Shown: piece by piece, positions 1 to 12,200 of the stretch
Layout of the letters: each line of letters begins with the position of its first letter
Position numbering within the stretch: the first letter of the stretch is position 1
Assembly: GCA_002412495.1 (NCBI GenBank)
Contig: DHVE01000044.1
Span: 164,384 to 177,202 of the forward strand
Source of the DNA: Betaproteobacteria bacterium UBA5216
GTDB taxonomy: Bacteria > Pseudomonadota > Gammaproteobacteria > Burkholderiales > SG8-41
Direction: 5' to 3'
Length of the DNA stretch: 12,819 bases
Program-made: the position numbers and the translations under genes
Notes under the pieces: generated by a model
The model's database searches: none
The model's input: only the letters and a program-made list of their open reading frames with translations
What the model was told of the DNA's origin: nothing

Positions 1-254
1 GTAGTGCCGCCGTGGTTGACGACTCCGCCATTGATCACGATGTCCTTATTAGAGAACACCTGGATATACGGCCGATTCGCGAGGTCGGCATCGTCGGCAT
101 CGTACCCCGTAAACGTGATGTTGATTTGTTTCGATGCACTGATGCTGTTCTGATAAAGTTCCTTGTAGCCGATGGTCTCCCACTCCTCGGAATACGTCGT
201 CGTCGTTCCCCAGCCGTCGGTTTCATCCCAGGGGCCGTTTTCCACGATGTTGGA
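1..254 (-). other. Aromatic-rich segment 2 and following strands to the window edge
   Basis: GPWDETDGWGTTTTYSEEW and ETIGYKELYQN form a second aromatic-rich stretch (236-141). It is followed by INITFTGYDADDADLANRP and VFSNKDIVINGGVVNHGGT, where the strand pattern resembles filamentous-haemagglutinin-like repeats. The gene continues past base 1, so the true C-terminus is not visible. Confidence 0.5.
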
Positions 255-3200
255 TTTCTCCAGATACTGCGTACCGCTACCGTCCGCCGTGATGTTGACA
301 CGGCCGGTATTAGCAAGTGCGTGGGCCTCCGAGGTATGCAGGGTTATGGTGTTTGCATCTATCCTTCGCACATAGTACGCGCCATTGAAATTCGCTGGAT
401 CGGAAAGGCCCAAGCCGCCGATCAAGGTCGCGCCGGGATCCTTCGTGTAATAGACCTTCGACCCGGTTTCCCAACCGTGCCCCGTAATGGTGATTCTGTC
501 AGTGCCGGGGTCTACGGCGGACGCACCGTCAAACGACTTGGCGCCACTGCTGCCGACTATCAGCTTGTTGAACGTGTAATCGCCGCTGCCCGTGCTACTA
601 ATGTACTGCCCGGATGCACCGTTGAGGATTTCAAGGCCCGTTGTGGCGGTGGGACCGTCGGTATCGATAATATCGCTGGGATCAGGCGCCCACGAATCGA
701 GTCCCAACCAATCGGCTGTACCGTACTTTCTGTAGAACTCGGTCGAGAAACTCTGACCCTGCACCCAGTAGTAGCGCCTGCCAGAAACCGGATCGTAGGT
801 GGACGTCCGGTCGTTGGCTTCCGTGGTGTTGGATACAGAGATGACGTTTGTGGAGGGGTTTCCATCCGTCGCAGCGTTACCGGTGGGATCACGGTAGGAC
901 ACGACATTGATATCGTGTCCAATCCGCGTATATTCAGTAATCAGGGCCGTGCGGTTGATGTCGCCCTGGCTTACCACTCGCTTGGCTACGTCCTGCCCCA
1001 GTAATACGCCGCCCGTACCGGTGACCGCAATGCCGAGCTTCGAGGCCAAGTTCGCTCCATTCAGATCGGCGATCTGGATATTGCCCACGCCGCCTACCGT
1101 ATCGGTGATGCGCAGCCCGATACCATTCGCGTACAGCGAAGCGGTCAACTGCGCGTGCGAGTCTATGGCAGTCAGCACATGCTGTATCGTCGTCGCGGCG
1201 CCAACATCGATGTCTACCGTTGTCCCGTTTGACAGCGTTATCCTCAAATCGGCGCCAGAGGCCAGCGTCACAGCGCCGTTCTTTGTATTTTCCAGCAAAG
1301 TGGCGCCAGTCAACGGCTGCAATGTTGTAGCAACCGCATTGCCCGCGGATAGCTTGCCCAGATCAGTGATTTTCAGGAACCCTTCGATACCCTCGCCATT
1401 GGGCCCCTCGCTGCCCGCGGACAGCGGCCAGATCACGGTGTCGTAGTTGGTCTGGTTATCAATGCGGATGCGTCCGTAACCGTCCAATACACGCAGGTCG
1501 CCATTGCCAGTGCTCAGGATTTCCCCGTAGAGTTCCATGTGGCCGCCTTTGACGGTCACGGGGTCGATTTCAATGCGGTTGAGCACCGTGTTGTACCAGA
1601 CACCGATGTTGTCCGAGGTATGGCCGGTATCCAGCTTGAACTTCGTCCAGTTGTAATTCGCCTGGATGCCTGCATTCGCGGCCGTGGTGACGTAGGCGCC
1701 CGAACCCAGGTATTGCTGCGCCGCCAGCTCCGCTGCGGCAATCTGCTGGGTTACCGTAGAGCTGGTGTGCAACCCTGGCTGTGACGGGCTGATGGTTACC
1801 GTGTAGTTCGGGATGCCACTCTGTATCAGGCCGTTGATGTTCAAATAGCGAGCACTGATGAATACGTCGTCACCGAATATCCAACTGCTGCCCAGCGTAT
1901 TGCCGGCCGCCTTCGCGGCAGCGATAAGCGCTGCATCATAGGGCGCACTCGGGTGCGCGCGGGCGTAGTCCGCCACCGCGTCCCAGATTGTGTATGGCGC
2001 GTCGCCAAAGTTCTGTAATGAATCCGTGTATGACTGCACGAACGCGCCGTTGGGCGCCGAAAATTGCGCACTGGCCACGAGGATCGTTCCCTTGCTGATG
2101 ATGCTGCCGTGCAGGTTGGTTACCGTCAGCGAACCGTCGAGATTGTTGATGTTGCCGATCAATTCGATATTCGGAGCCTGATCGAATCCAGGCAGCCCAC
2201 CCGGCCCGGGGCCGTAGGTATTTTCAATTGTGATTTCTGGCGCATCTTCGGAGCCAGCTCCGGCACCATGGTGTATCGAGTTGATCGATCCGCCAAAGTT
2301 AAACCCGCCCGGATTCGCGACGAGGCTGTCGATGGCGACAAAATTGAACTTGACCTCGCCGCCGCCATCCTGCGGAATGTCAATATCGTTGATGCGCAGG
2401 AAGCCTGGTGTTTCGTTGTGAATTTCGACCGTGACATTACCGGGCGCATCCATTAATCCGGAGCCGGTGACCGACTGCCCCGTGATATTGATGAACCCTG
2501 ACTCCGCCACGATATCATCGACAACAATATAGGGCGCGAAGAACTCGCGTATGAACACTGGCACCGGCCCAGACGTGTTGACCAGATTCAGCCTGCGCGC
2601 CTCTTCGATCACGCGGTTCATTTCGTTCAGGAACGCCGGGTCGCCGAACGCCGCATAAAGCGACGACCAGTGGTCATATTCGTCCGCGAGCCCCGAACCG
2701 ACGGAAAGCTGGGTAAACGTAAACCCAATCTGCTTGTCCCCCGGATTGGTCGTGCCTATGCTGTAGGTCCATCCGGATGGACTGCCCGAACTGGAGAGTA
2801 CCGACAGACTCAGACTTTGGTTTTTGTTGATGCCTACGTGTATGTCGCCATCGACATCGACCGTGGACGTCAGGTTGTTGATATTGGTGCCGCCCACCTG
2901 CTCTGCCGTTGCACTGTTGCCGCCCAGCGCGCCCGCAACCTCAGTCAGCCAGCTTTGCCCCTTGCCCCATGCCTCGACGATGCGGTCGCCAAGCAACTCC
3001 GCGGCCAAATTGACGTCCCCGCCCGCGCTCAACACCGCGCCGGTGGCGACCCCCACGTGATGATCCGCATCCACATTCCCTTCCGATTTGAGATCGGAGA
3101 TAGGTACCACAGACGCGTTCAATTCATCGGCAAACGAATACACGTTGAGGTAGTCGTATGTGCCCGCCTGGTCCTGGCCTGCCCGCAAGTTGATGTCGCC

Positions 3201-6200
3201 TTGCGCGGTGATCTGCACGTTCTCGCCGATCAGCACATTTTCCTCGCCATCGTATCGCGCGATGGAGTCCATGATAGCCGCGGACGCCAGACCGTACGTG
3301 TGCACCGTCGGTTCGACACGCAGTTTCACGCGATCCCGTGTGAGAATATCCACGTCATCCACGGCAGTAATCTTTGCGCCCTTTTCAACCTGGGCCGTGC
3401 TCACGACTGAGTCCGCGAGAATGTGCGATGTCGCCCCGGAGCCTACAATCAGGCCGCCGGTGTCCAGCCTCACATCGTCGTATCCCTCAATGTCGTTGAA
3501 GGTGCTGACGCGCAGTTGGCCTTCCCCGGCCGCATTGCCAATCACATTGACTTTTGTATACTGGCCAATGGAAGCTTTGGTGACGTGCGCGATGGTGGTC
3601 TCGCTTTCAGAGGCATTGCCTTGCAATACCCCACCGGAAGCCGCTTCAACGTTCTGCTCATCCGGGCCCAGAAGGTCCTTGCGCGCCGTGTTGACGGCAT
3701 CTACAAAAACGTTCTGCGCGATTATCTCCGCGTAGTCGCCGATTCGCGCCTCGACCGTGGCGTTATCCGTGTTGGTGGCCCACGATCCACTGAAGCCGAC
3801 CGCAGATGCCTGTATCGTACTGGTCTGGCTATCAAAGCGCGCAGTATGCGACGCCTCCACCGTGAGTGTCCCCACTTCGAGTTTGGTGACGCCGCTTGCC
3901 ACGCTGTCATTGGCAAGATATGCCTTGGTCGTACTCTTGCTTTCTGTCTCGGATTCGGCGGCCGACCCCGCAACGAGTCCACCGCTCCCCGCCTCCGAGC
4001 GCGCCAGATTGGAATCGTCGCCAGACGCACGTATCGTCACCGCCGGGCCCGACGGCTTTCTGTAAATTACAGCGTCGCCCGTGATCAGCCCATGCCCGCT
4101 GCCCAAGGTAATGGAGTCCGCCGCATTATTGACGGCAGTAGCCGGATTGAACGCGATCGGCGTGTTGTTATAGACGCGATACGGCGTCAGCGAATGATTA
4201 CCACCACTCGCTGAGGTATTGGCGATATTGATGACAGGGCCAGGCAACAGCGGGCCGCCCGGGCCGTCCGGATCAACGGAGGCAAGTACTGCCGCATCGT
4301 AGCTACTGGCAAACTTGACGATATTGCCACTGACCACGGCATAGTAGAGCTTGCCGTCCTCCAGCCCGTCCATGGCCGTGCCGCCGACGACAGTCACCTC
4401 GCTGCCCATGTAGGCGTTCGTCGTGACATCGGACGATGCTTTCGAAACGTTTCCACCCAAGGCGACCAAGCCCACCGTGTAGCTGTCGGCGTCCGCAAAC
4501 TGGCTGCTGTTGCCATTCGCATTGACCGCGATTGTGTTGCTCACCGTCAGCTTGCTGCCGTTGGCGATGAAGCTGTTGACGCTGCCCTCGCTTCTGGCGG
4601 TTGCTTCAGTGGCATTGATGCCGATCAACGCGCCGGTTGCGCCAGTGGCGCTTGCGCGTGCATTATGTCCACCCGCTGGGACTGCGCGGGTCGCCGTAAT
4701 GGTCACGCTGCCCGCTTTCAGGTTGCCGCCCGCCGAGGCGGTTACGTCGGGCCGCGACAGGGCATCAGCCATCGACACACCGACAGCCAAACCGCCTGCG
4801 CTCACGCCCAGCGTCTCGGCCACCGCGGAAGCCGTCGCCGTCGCCGTCACCGCCACGGCGCCAGTCGCGCTCAACGTCCCGTTCTTGATTTCCGCCACGA
4901 CATCGGGATTGACATCGACAATCGAGAAGTTGGCCGTGCCCGCGCCGATGCCACCGGCGATGCCTACCGTTTCCGCGTCTGCTTTCACGGTGGAATTCGC
5001 CGATACCGATACCGACCCCACCGGTGTCAGCGAACCGATATTCGCGCCAGCGCCGATTTCCGCGCGGGTTTCCGATACTCCATCGGTGTTGTTGCCCACG
5101 CTGACATACGTAAACGACGCGCCCGCGGCTACCGCGCCCAGTGTTGCCTGACCCGCGAACGCGTTGATGTCCTGCCGCGTTACGGCGCTGACATTGACCG
5201 ATCCAGCCGAAGTAACAACCGCGCTGGGCGCGATCAACGCACTGGTCGTGCTCTGATCAAGGACAACCGTCACCGCCGCGCCTAGACCGACGGCACCCGC
5301 ACCCGCCGCCAACGAGTGCACCGCAATGTCTTCGTCCAGCGTGGCATTGACACTGATCGCGCTGCCGGCCTTCATCGTGCCACCCGCCGATGACGTCACA
5401 TTGGATGCCACCGACAGTACGGTAACCGCGCCGCCCACACCGACCGCACCGGCAGCCACACCGCCGGTAATGAGATCAATCTCCACATCCTCGTACGCAC
5501 TGACCTTGACCGATCCCGTAGTGGCCGTCACCTGACTGCTATTTGCGATGATCGCCGCCGTGCCCGACGGCGTGGCGGTCAACCCGCCGGTAACAGACGC
5601 AGCGGTAGGACCGCCGGACTTGACCTCGCTGGCGCCGGTATTGGTGATCCCGGCCAGCCGTTCCATGGTGCTATCTTTGCCGTCGGATTTCTGCGCAGCT
5701 GTCAGGCCGTTGTTGTCGAAAGTGGACAGTTGGCCGCTCACCTGTTTGGAAGCATTCTGTCCCTGCTGCGCGGCATCCTGCTCAGAGGTCATCGCGAAAA
5801 CATGGCCATTGCCACTGCCTGCGGTGGTCAGGTCGACTAGACCAGTGGTGCTGGAGGTATTGATCGCATGCTCATAGGTGTCATAGAGGGTGATTTGCCC
5901 ACCGTTGACACGCACAAAGTACGATTGCCCATCCACCAACCCGCCTACCGTAGAGGAAGCCTCACCCTTGCGATAAATAATCTTGTCTCCGGTTGCCAGC
6001 CCGGTTGTTCCGGTATCGGGGTCCAAAGGCACCGTGATTGAATCACTCACGTGATTCACCGCACCACTATTGAAATGGATCTTCTCGATCTCCAGGGAAT
6101 TGGCTGAGTTGCCATCGTTGTCGGAGTAATTCCCGTCGAGGCTTGAGCCAACGGACCAGACTGAAACCGCCGCCGCTACCCCTACGAAGCCGCCGGCACC

Positions 6201-9200
6201 ACTGACCACATAACCATCGATTTCCTTGATCGCGACTGCGTTGACTTCCACGTCCTTCTTCGCGGTAACCACGGCTTTGTCGCGTATTTCGGCGCTGACG
6301 TCATTCTTGACCACACCGACATTCACCGCCGCGCCCACCCCGACGAAGCCACCGGCAACCGCCCCTGCAAAGCTGGTCAGGCGTGCCTCGTTGTCTGCGC
6401 CTACGTACACGCCTTGCGTAGTACTCGCCCCTGCATTACCGCCGGTCTGATTGATTTTCGCGTCACCGATCCAGGCCTTGGTGTTCGAGTCAATCACACT
6501 GACGGTCACACCGCCAGAAACGCCAACAAACCCGCCACCCGCGGCAATGCCGATCTGCAACATCTTCTCGCTGGACTCAGCCTGCACGATTGTGCCGTGC
6601 CGTGTGCCGACAGCGAAGCCGTTAGCCGAATCACCACCCGTGACAGATCCAGTCAGTACGCCACTCACTCCGGTATCCGGATTGGGCAGAACCTGATTTT
6701 GTCCGTTGGCGTCTACTATCGCTCCGCCGTCTATGAAGGCCCGCGTGTCCTTGTCGACCACCACGACTCCGACCGACGCGCCTACACCAACTGCCCCGAC
6801 GCCGAGCGCCCCACTGATGACCGTCATATTAGTGTCGTCAGACGCACGGACTGCGACATCTCCATCCGCGAAAACCGTGCCGCTGATCGAGGCATAAGTG
6901 TCGTTGCTGATACTGAGTACCGATACACCGCCGCCCACGCCTACCGCGCCCGCCGCAATGCCCGCCCCTACGAGCAGCACGTCTTCAGACGCATGCGCAT
7001 CGACCAGCACGTCATCCTTGGAGTTAACTTTGCTGCCTGAATCTATCGATGCGGTGGTCTTGGCGTTCAGTACCGTCACGTCCACACCCGGCGCAACACC
7101 CGCCGCGCCGAAACCCGCGCCAGCCGCAAGTGCGATGTGATGGAAATCGTTGCCAGAAGCAACACTGACCGTCTGCGCGCCATTGGCGCCGGTCAAGTCT
7201 TCGTTTACCTTTGCATTCTTGCCGATATAGGCATTGGTGTCGGTGTTGATGACATTCACCGCAGCCGCCACTGCGACACCGGCTGTGCCCCCACCAATCG
7301 CAGCCGAGTAGGTCTCGATGTCGTCCTGATTGGTTGCGGATATCGCCACCCCGCGAATCCTGCTGGTATCAGCGTGGAGTTTTCCGCGCCCTGTTCCAGC
7401 GGCGTCGGCGTCAGTGGTTCCATCTTCGTCATAATCGACGGCATCCACATCCGGCGAGCCGATCTCACCTTCGTCCGCCAGCGTGCCTGCACTTTTATCT
7501 TTCGAGGTCTTCGAATCGACTCCCGTCGATCCAACCGATCCCGCATAAGCGTCCGCGGTGAAATGTCCATTGGCCGCATCCAGCCCGGCGGTATTACCAT
7601 CCCCAGTGACCGAAGCCCCCTCACCGATGAATGCTTCGGTTTCCTTGTTGACTACAGTCACCGTGGCCGCAGCACCTACGCCGGCGCTTCCGCCCACAGC
7701 TAGTGTCGCCACAAACTTGTCGACTTCGGATTCGTCGTGGGCAGATATGCGCACGGTGCCGCCCGCATGCACATTACCCGCACCCGCCGATACCGGGCTG
7801 GCATCGGGATCGTCACCGATAAATGCACGCGTGGTGAGATCGAGCACATGCACCCCGGCGTTAAGGCCAACGCCTGCAGTGCCCGCCACCGCCACGCCCG
7901 CCGCGACAGACGTGATGTCCTCCTTGGACGTAGCTGAAACGTCAATATCGCCGTCAACAAGGGAGGTAACTCCGGAGTCGATGTAGGCCTGTGTGTCCTT
8001 CACCAATGACAACACATCCGCGCCCACACCCACACCCGCGGTACCACCCACCGCAATGGACCCTGCAACAGAAACAATCGTCGTATCGTCAGACGCGATA
8101 ACGGAAAGATTCGGCGTACCGGACGCATGTTGGGCGTTGATCGTCGCCTCTCGTCCGACTGAAGCGTGTGTGGTTTCAGACAACACGTTGATGGTCGGCG
8201 ACACCGCGATGCCAACAGTACCGCCACCTGATGCAGCAACGGTCAATGCGATGATCTCTTCTGTTGAGGTCGCGCTCACCTTGGCATCGCCTCCCGCATT
8301 CGCCACGTTGCGATCGCCAATACGTGCCTCTACATCGTCGACGTGCACCAGTACGGTACTGGAGACGCCGACGCCCGCGCTGTTGCCTACGCCCACTGAC
8401 CCGCCGATCATCAGGGCGTCAAAATCGCTATCGGAAGTGACGGACAGCTTGCCGCCCGACTTAAGCGTTCCGCCTGGGCCGCTGGGTGTATCTTCGGTAT
8501 ACGCTTTGGTGTCGCTTGTCAGAACCTGCACCGCGATGGACGCAGCAACCGCAACACTGCCGCCACCCACCCCAAACGTCGCAGCAATGGACGTAATATC
8601 GTCAGCGGAGTCGGCATTGATCGTCAGGTCGCCCGCAGTCGCTTCGACGTCCGCGCCCGATCCCACCCACGCCGTCGTGTTGCGATCAATCACCCCCACG
8701 TTCAGACCAATCCCCACACCGGAACCGCCACCACTCACCGCGAGTCCGCCCGCCGCGCTAAACAATGTGAGCCTGTCTTTGGCCTCGACTTTAAGGTTTT
8801 GCCCCGCTTTAACCGTCGAGTCATCGTCGATATAAGCTTCTGTATCGATGAAGTACACGTCGACGGCCGACGAGCCACCAACCGCAGTTCCACTGCCGCT
8901 GGCGGCCACACCCGCAGCAAAGCTTGATATCCCAATTGTTTGATTAATAAAGGGAATTTCCAAATCCATCGGCAGCAGACTGGCGTCCGCCGTGACATTG
9001 ATGGAACCCGTTGCATTGACTGTCGCGTTTTTCCCGATGCTGGCCCTTGTATCAAGGCCATGCCCTTCATCGCCGGCATCTACGTCGACAATGATATTGG
9101 CGGCAATTGCCACGCCAACGCCAGCATCGCTACCTGTGCTAAGCCCGCCGCCGCCCGCAATATTTTGAATCTGGTTATGGTTTTCAGCCATGACGTCAAT

Positions 9201-12200
9201 GCCGCCTGCAGTGGCAGTGAGCTTGGCGTTATTGCCCACGGTGGCATTGGAATCAAGGTCGAGGAAGTTGACCGAAATTGACCCGCCAATACCGTTGCCA
9301 CTGGAAATTGCACCTGCAAGCGCACGGGATTGGAACGAGTTCTTCTCATTCAACGGAGTGATTGCTTTTACAGTAATGCTGTCCGCGGTAAGTTCCGCAG
9401 AATTGCCAACTTCGCCCTTATTGCCGGCCAGTACGATGTTCAGACCCACGGCAGCAGCCACGCCATTGTCAGAACTGGTGTTCGTTGATGTGGACAGCCC
9501 TTGCGCACTGGCATCAACCTCAGCCGTTGCAACCACAGCCAGATCGCCTGTGGCATTGATGATCACACCGCCGGCAATGGTCGCCCGGTTGTCAGCCTCG
9601 AGATAGTTCACCCCCACCGATGCAGCAACGCTGGTTCCGCCGTTGGAATCAGAGCTGTTGCTGGATTGTTTCTCCGTATTCTCATTTGCCTTGCCCAAGC
9701 TGCTTCCAGAGTCTTGGGACGGCGCTGTCTTATTCGACGAACCGCTGCGATCTCCCACAAACTTGGATTGAGCATCGGTTTCCTGATCCGAATCGCGCGC
9801 CTTGTCTTTCTTACCGTCGTTGTTCTCGTCTTTATTCGTTTCAGACGAAGCCCCTGCCGCGCTGGCTCTGGCCTCCGCTGTCGTCAAGATCAAGGACGTT
9901 GATCCAACATTCACGTCCTGCGCACCGTTAAAGCTGCGCGACAATTCTGCCTTGGTGTCATCCTGGATAATATTCAGGGCCAAAGCGATACCGACCCCGG
10001 TGCCATTACCGGCAGCTTCGCCGGTAGCCAATGTGACCACGGTATCCCTGTGCGTTGCAGTCGCGCCCAAATCACCGTTAAGCGTAATCGGCCCGCCTGC
10101 ACCGCTGCCTATGCGCGCCGTAGTATCGTTTTCGATATACGCGAGCGCTATGGCCCCACCAACGGCCGTGCCGCTACCTGCGGCTCCCGCCGCCGCGTAG
10201 GTGTAGGCATTGTTGGCGGAATCCGCCGACACCAGGAAATCTTCCGCAGTGCCGTTGACAGTGACGCCGTTCTCGATACCCGCGAAGGTCGTGTTAAGCG
10301 AAATGTTGATGGCAACCGACGCACCCACGCCGGTATCAGCCCCTTTCGCAATACCTGCCGGTTTCGCGGTAACCGTCGTCTCTGTCAGGCTTTGCGCGCG
10401 TATGTCGACATCCGCCCCGTCCAGCGTTAGCGTAGTCGTGCTGCTACCAATTGGTGCATGATCAAGGCCAATTGTTGCCTGGGTATTGGTTTTCGCAAAG
10501 TTCACTGCAATCGAACCTGCGATTCCAGTGTCGCCACCGCTCGCGCCAGACACAGCCTCGGCGCGGAAGGTGCTGGTGCGATCGATGAGTTTTTGATTCG
10601 CCCCTCCCGCAGTGGCAAGGGTAATGGCCTTGCCTGCGTTAGCGTCCTGCGCCGACGCGGCCAGTTCCGCGGTGTTATCGTCCAGCAGAATGATGTAGTA
10701 AGTCTGCCCATCGTCCAACCCACTCATCGCACCGCTGCCGCTTTCATACGTGATCGCGTCACCGGTTCGCAGTCCGTGCCCTTCGCTCAGATTCACCAGC
10801 CGGCGATTTGTCGCGGGATCGAAAGTGACATCCTGTTTCAGAAGACTGCCAAGTGCGCTGCTAACCGAACCCGTATCAATAGCGTGCTTTAGCTTGTGCT
10901 GGGTACCGCTGCCCGTGCTGGTCAGGTCCACGAACGCACCAACGTTACCACTGGAATCCACGGCGCGCAGCTTGATCTTGCCGCCTTCCTGGGTCACCAC
11001 GGAATAGTTGGTCAGGATGCTGCTATCCAGCCCTCCAATGCTTGTCCCGCCACCGTTGTCATAGTAGACCTTGTCTCCGGTCTTCAGCCCGCCGTAGTTG
11101 GCCCCGACGAAGATGGTGTTATCCGTTGTATTGACGATCGGGATGGTGGTGGGCGTGAGGTCGATTTCTTCATCAATCATCGTTGCCTCGATGGTGGCGC
11201 CATCTGCCGTAACATTCGCGCCTTCACCAATCGAGGCTTCGTTGGTTTCAAACGCAACGTTAATCGCCACCCCCACGCCTATGGCATCACCGCTGGGAGT
11301 AGTTCCCGCAACACCTTCGGCAATAGCCTCCGCTGACATGCGACTGGCGGAGCTCACGGTCAAACTGCCCACACCGGCTCCACCAGCGTTGATCGTCCGG
11401 CCATCGCCGACCGAGGCAATCGCCTTGTTGTTCGCCACATTCAAGGCCAGAGACGCGCCCACGCTCACACTGCCGCTCTCGGTACTGGCGCTGCCCTTGT
11501 TGTCGACGGACTTATTCTCGCCCGATTGCTTGTTTGACGTGCCGATGGCACTTTGAGCCTGCTTGTCCGCAGTACCCTCTCCGCTCTTGGAGCCTTGCTT
11601 CGCTTCCTCGACGCTCTTGTCCGCGCCCTTGGCCGAAGCAATCGCGTGCGACTTGCTCGCGCCATCCGCGCTCGCGGTAAAGCTCACCGCCTTGCCCGCC
11701 GTCAAGTTGCGATCCGTCGTCGCCACCCCGCTGTCGTCCACAAAGCCCAGCGCCAGCGCCACACCCACCGCCGTCGAACTGCCCGTACCGTCGCCCTTGG
11801 CCGTGGTGGTACTCGAACCGTGATGGGTCGCCGTAACCTTGATCTCGCCCGTCACGTCCAGCGGCGAAGAACCCGCCGTGCCAATCCGTGCTTCGGTCTG
11901 GTTGTCCGCCACCGTCAATGCCAATGCGCCACCCACGCCCGTGGCGCCAGTGGATTGCCCACCGCCCTCGGCCGTGGTGTTCACCACGTGACTGCCCGTG
12001 GCCGTCAGCGTCACGTCGTCGCCGCCGATGAGCGTAGCACCGTCCGCAATCACCGCCCGCGTGTCGTTGTCCACCGCAATGTTGATGCCCACGGAAACGC
12101 CCACACCGGTGTCGCCCGCCTTACCCGTCTTAGCCTTCGCTTCAACCTGTGCATCCGTGGTATTCGCCGCCGAGATCGTTACGTCGCCAGCGCCCGCTGT

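Noticed and set aside
12..1004. 330-codon plus-strand open frame
   Set aside because: It is codon-aligned antisense to the real minus-strand gene. Such frames stay open because the real gene has no TCA and few TTA or CTA codons. Its translation is Arg/Val/Ile-rich with no recognisable domain.
2670..4214. Two plus-strand open frames of about 250 codons (2670-3410 and 3423-4214)
   Set aside because: Same antisense phase as the shadow at 12-1004. The minus strand encodes coherent beta-repeats here and the plus-strand products look like random Arg-rich sequence.
4047..4391. A frameshift or assembly error as the cause of the half-modules
   Set aside because: Both halves and their flanks are in the same open frame with sensible protein sequence throughout, so no indel needs to be assumed.
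7993..8835. 280-codon plus-strand open frame rich in Pro, Thr, Ser and Ala
   Set aside because: Another antisense shadow; its low complexity only mirrors the repetitive Gly/Val/Ala codons of the minus-strand gene.
9042..9086. An EGHGLDTRA sequence in unit 15 that looks like the start of an HGL module
   Set aside because: It lacks the following TGDxVxY and GGLxDG landmarks and continues directly as an ordinary TRASIG repeat strand after a short Asp/Gly-rich loop.
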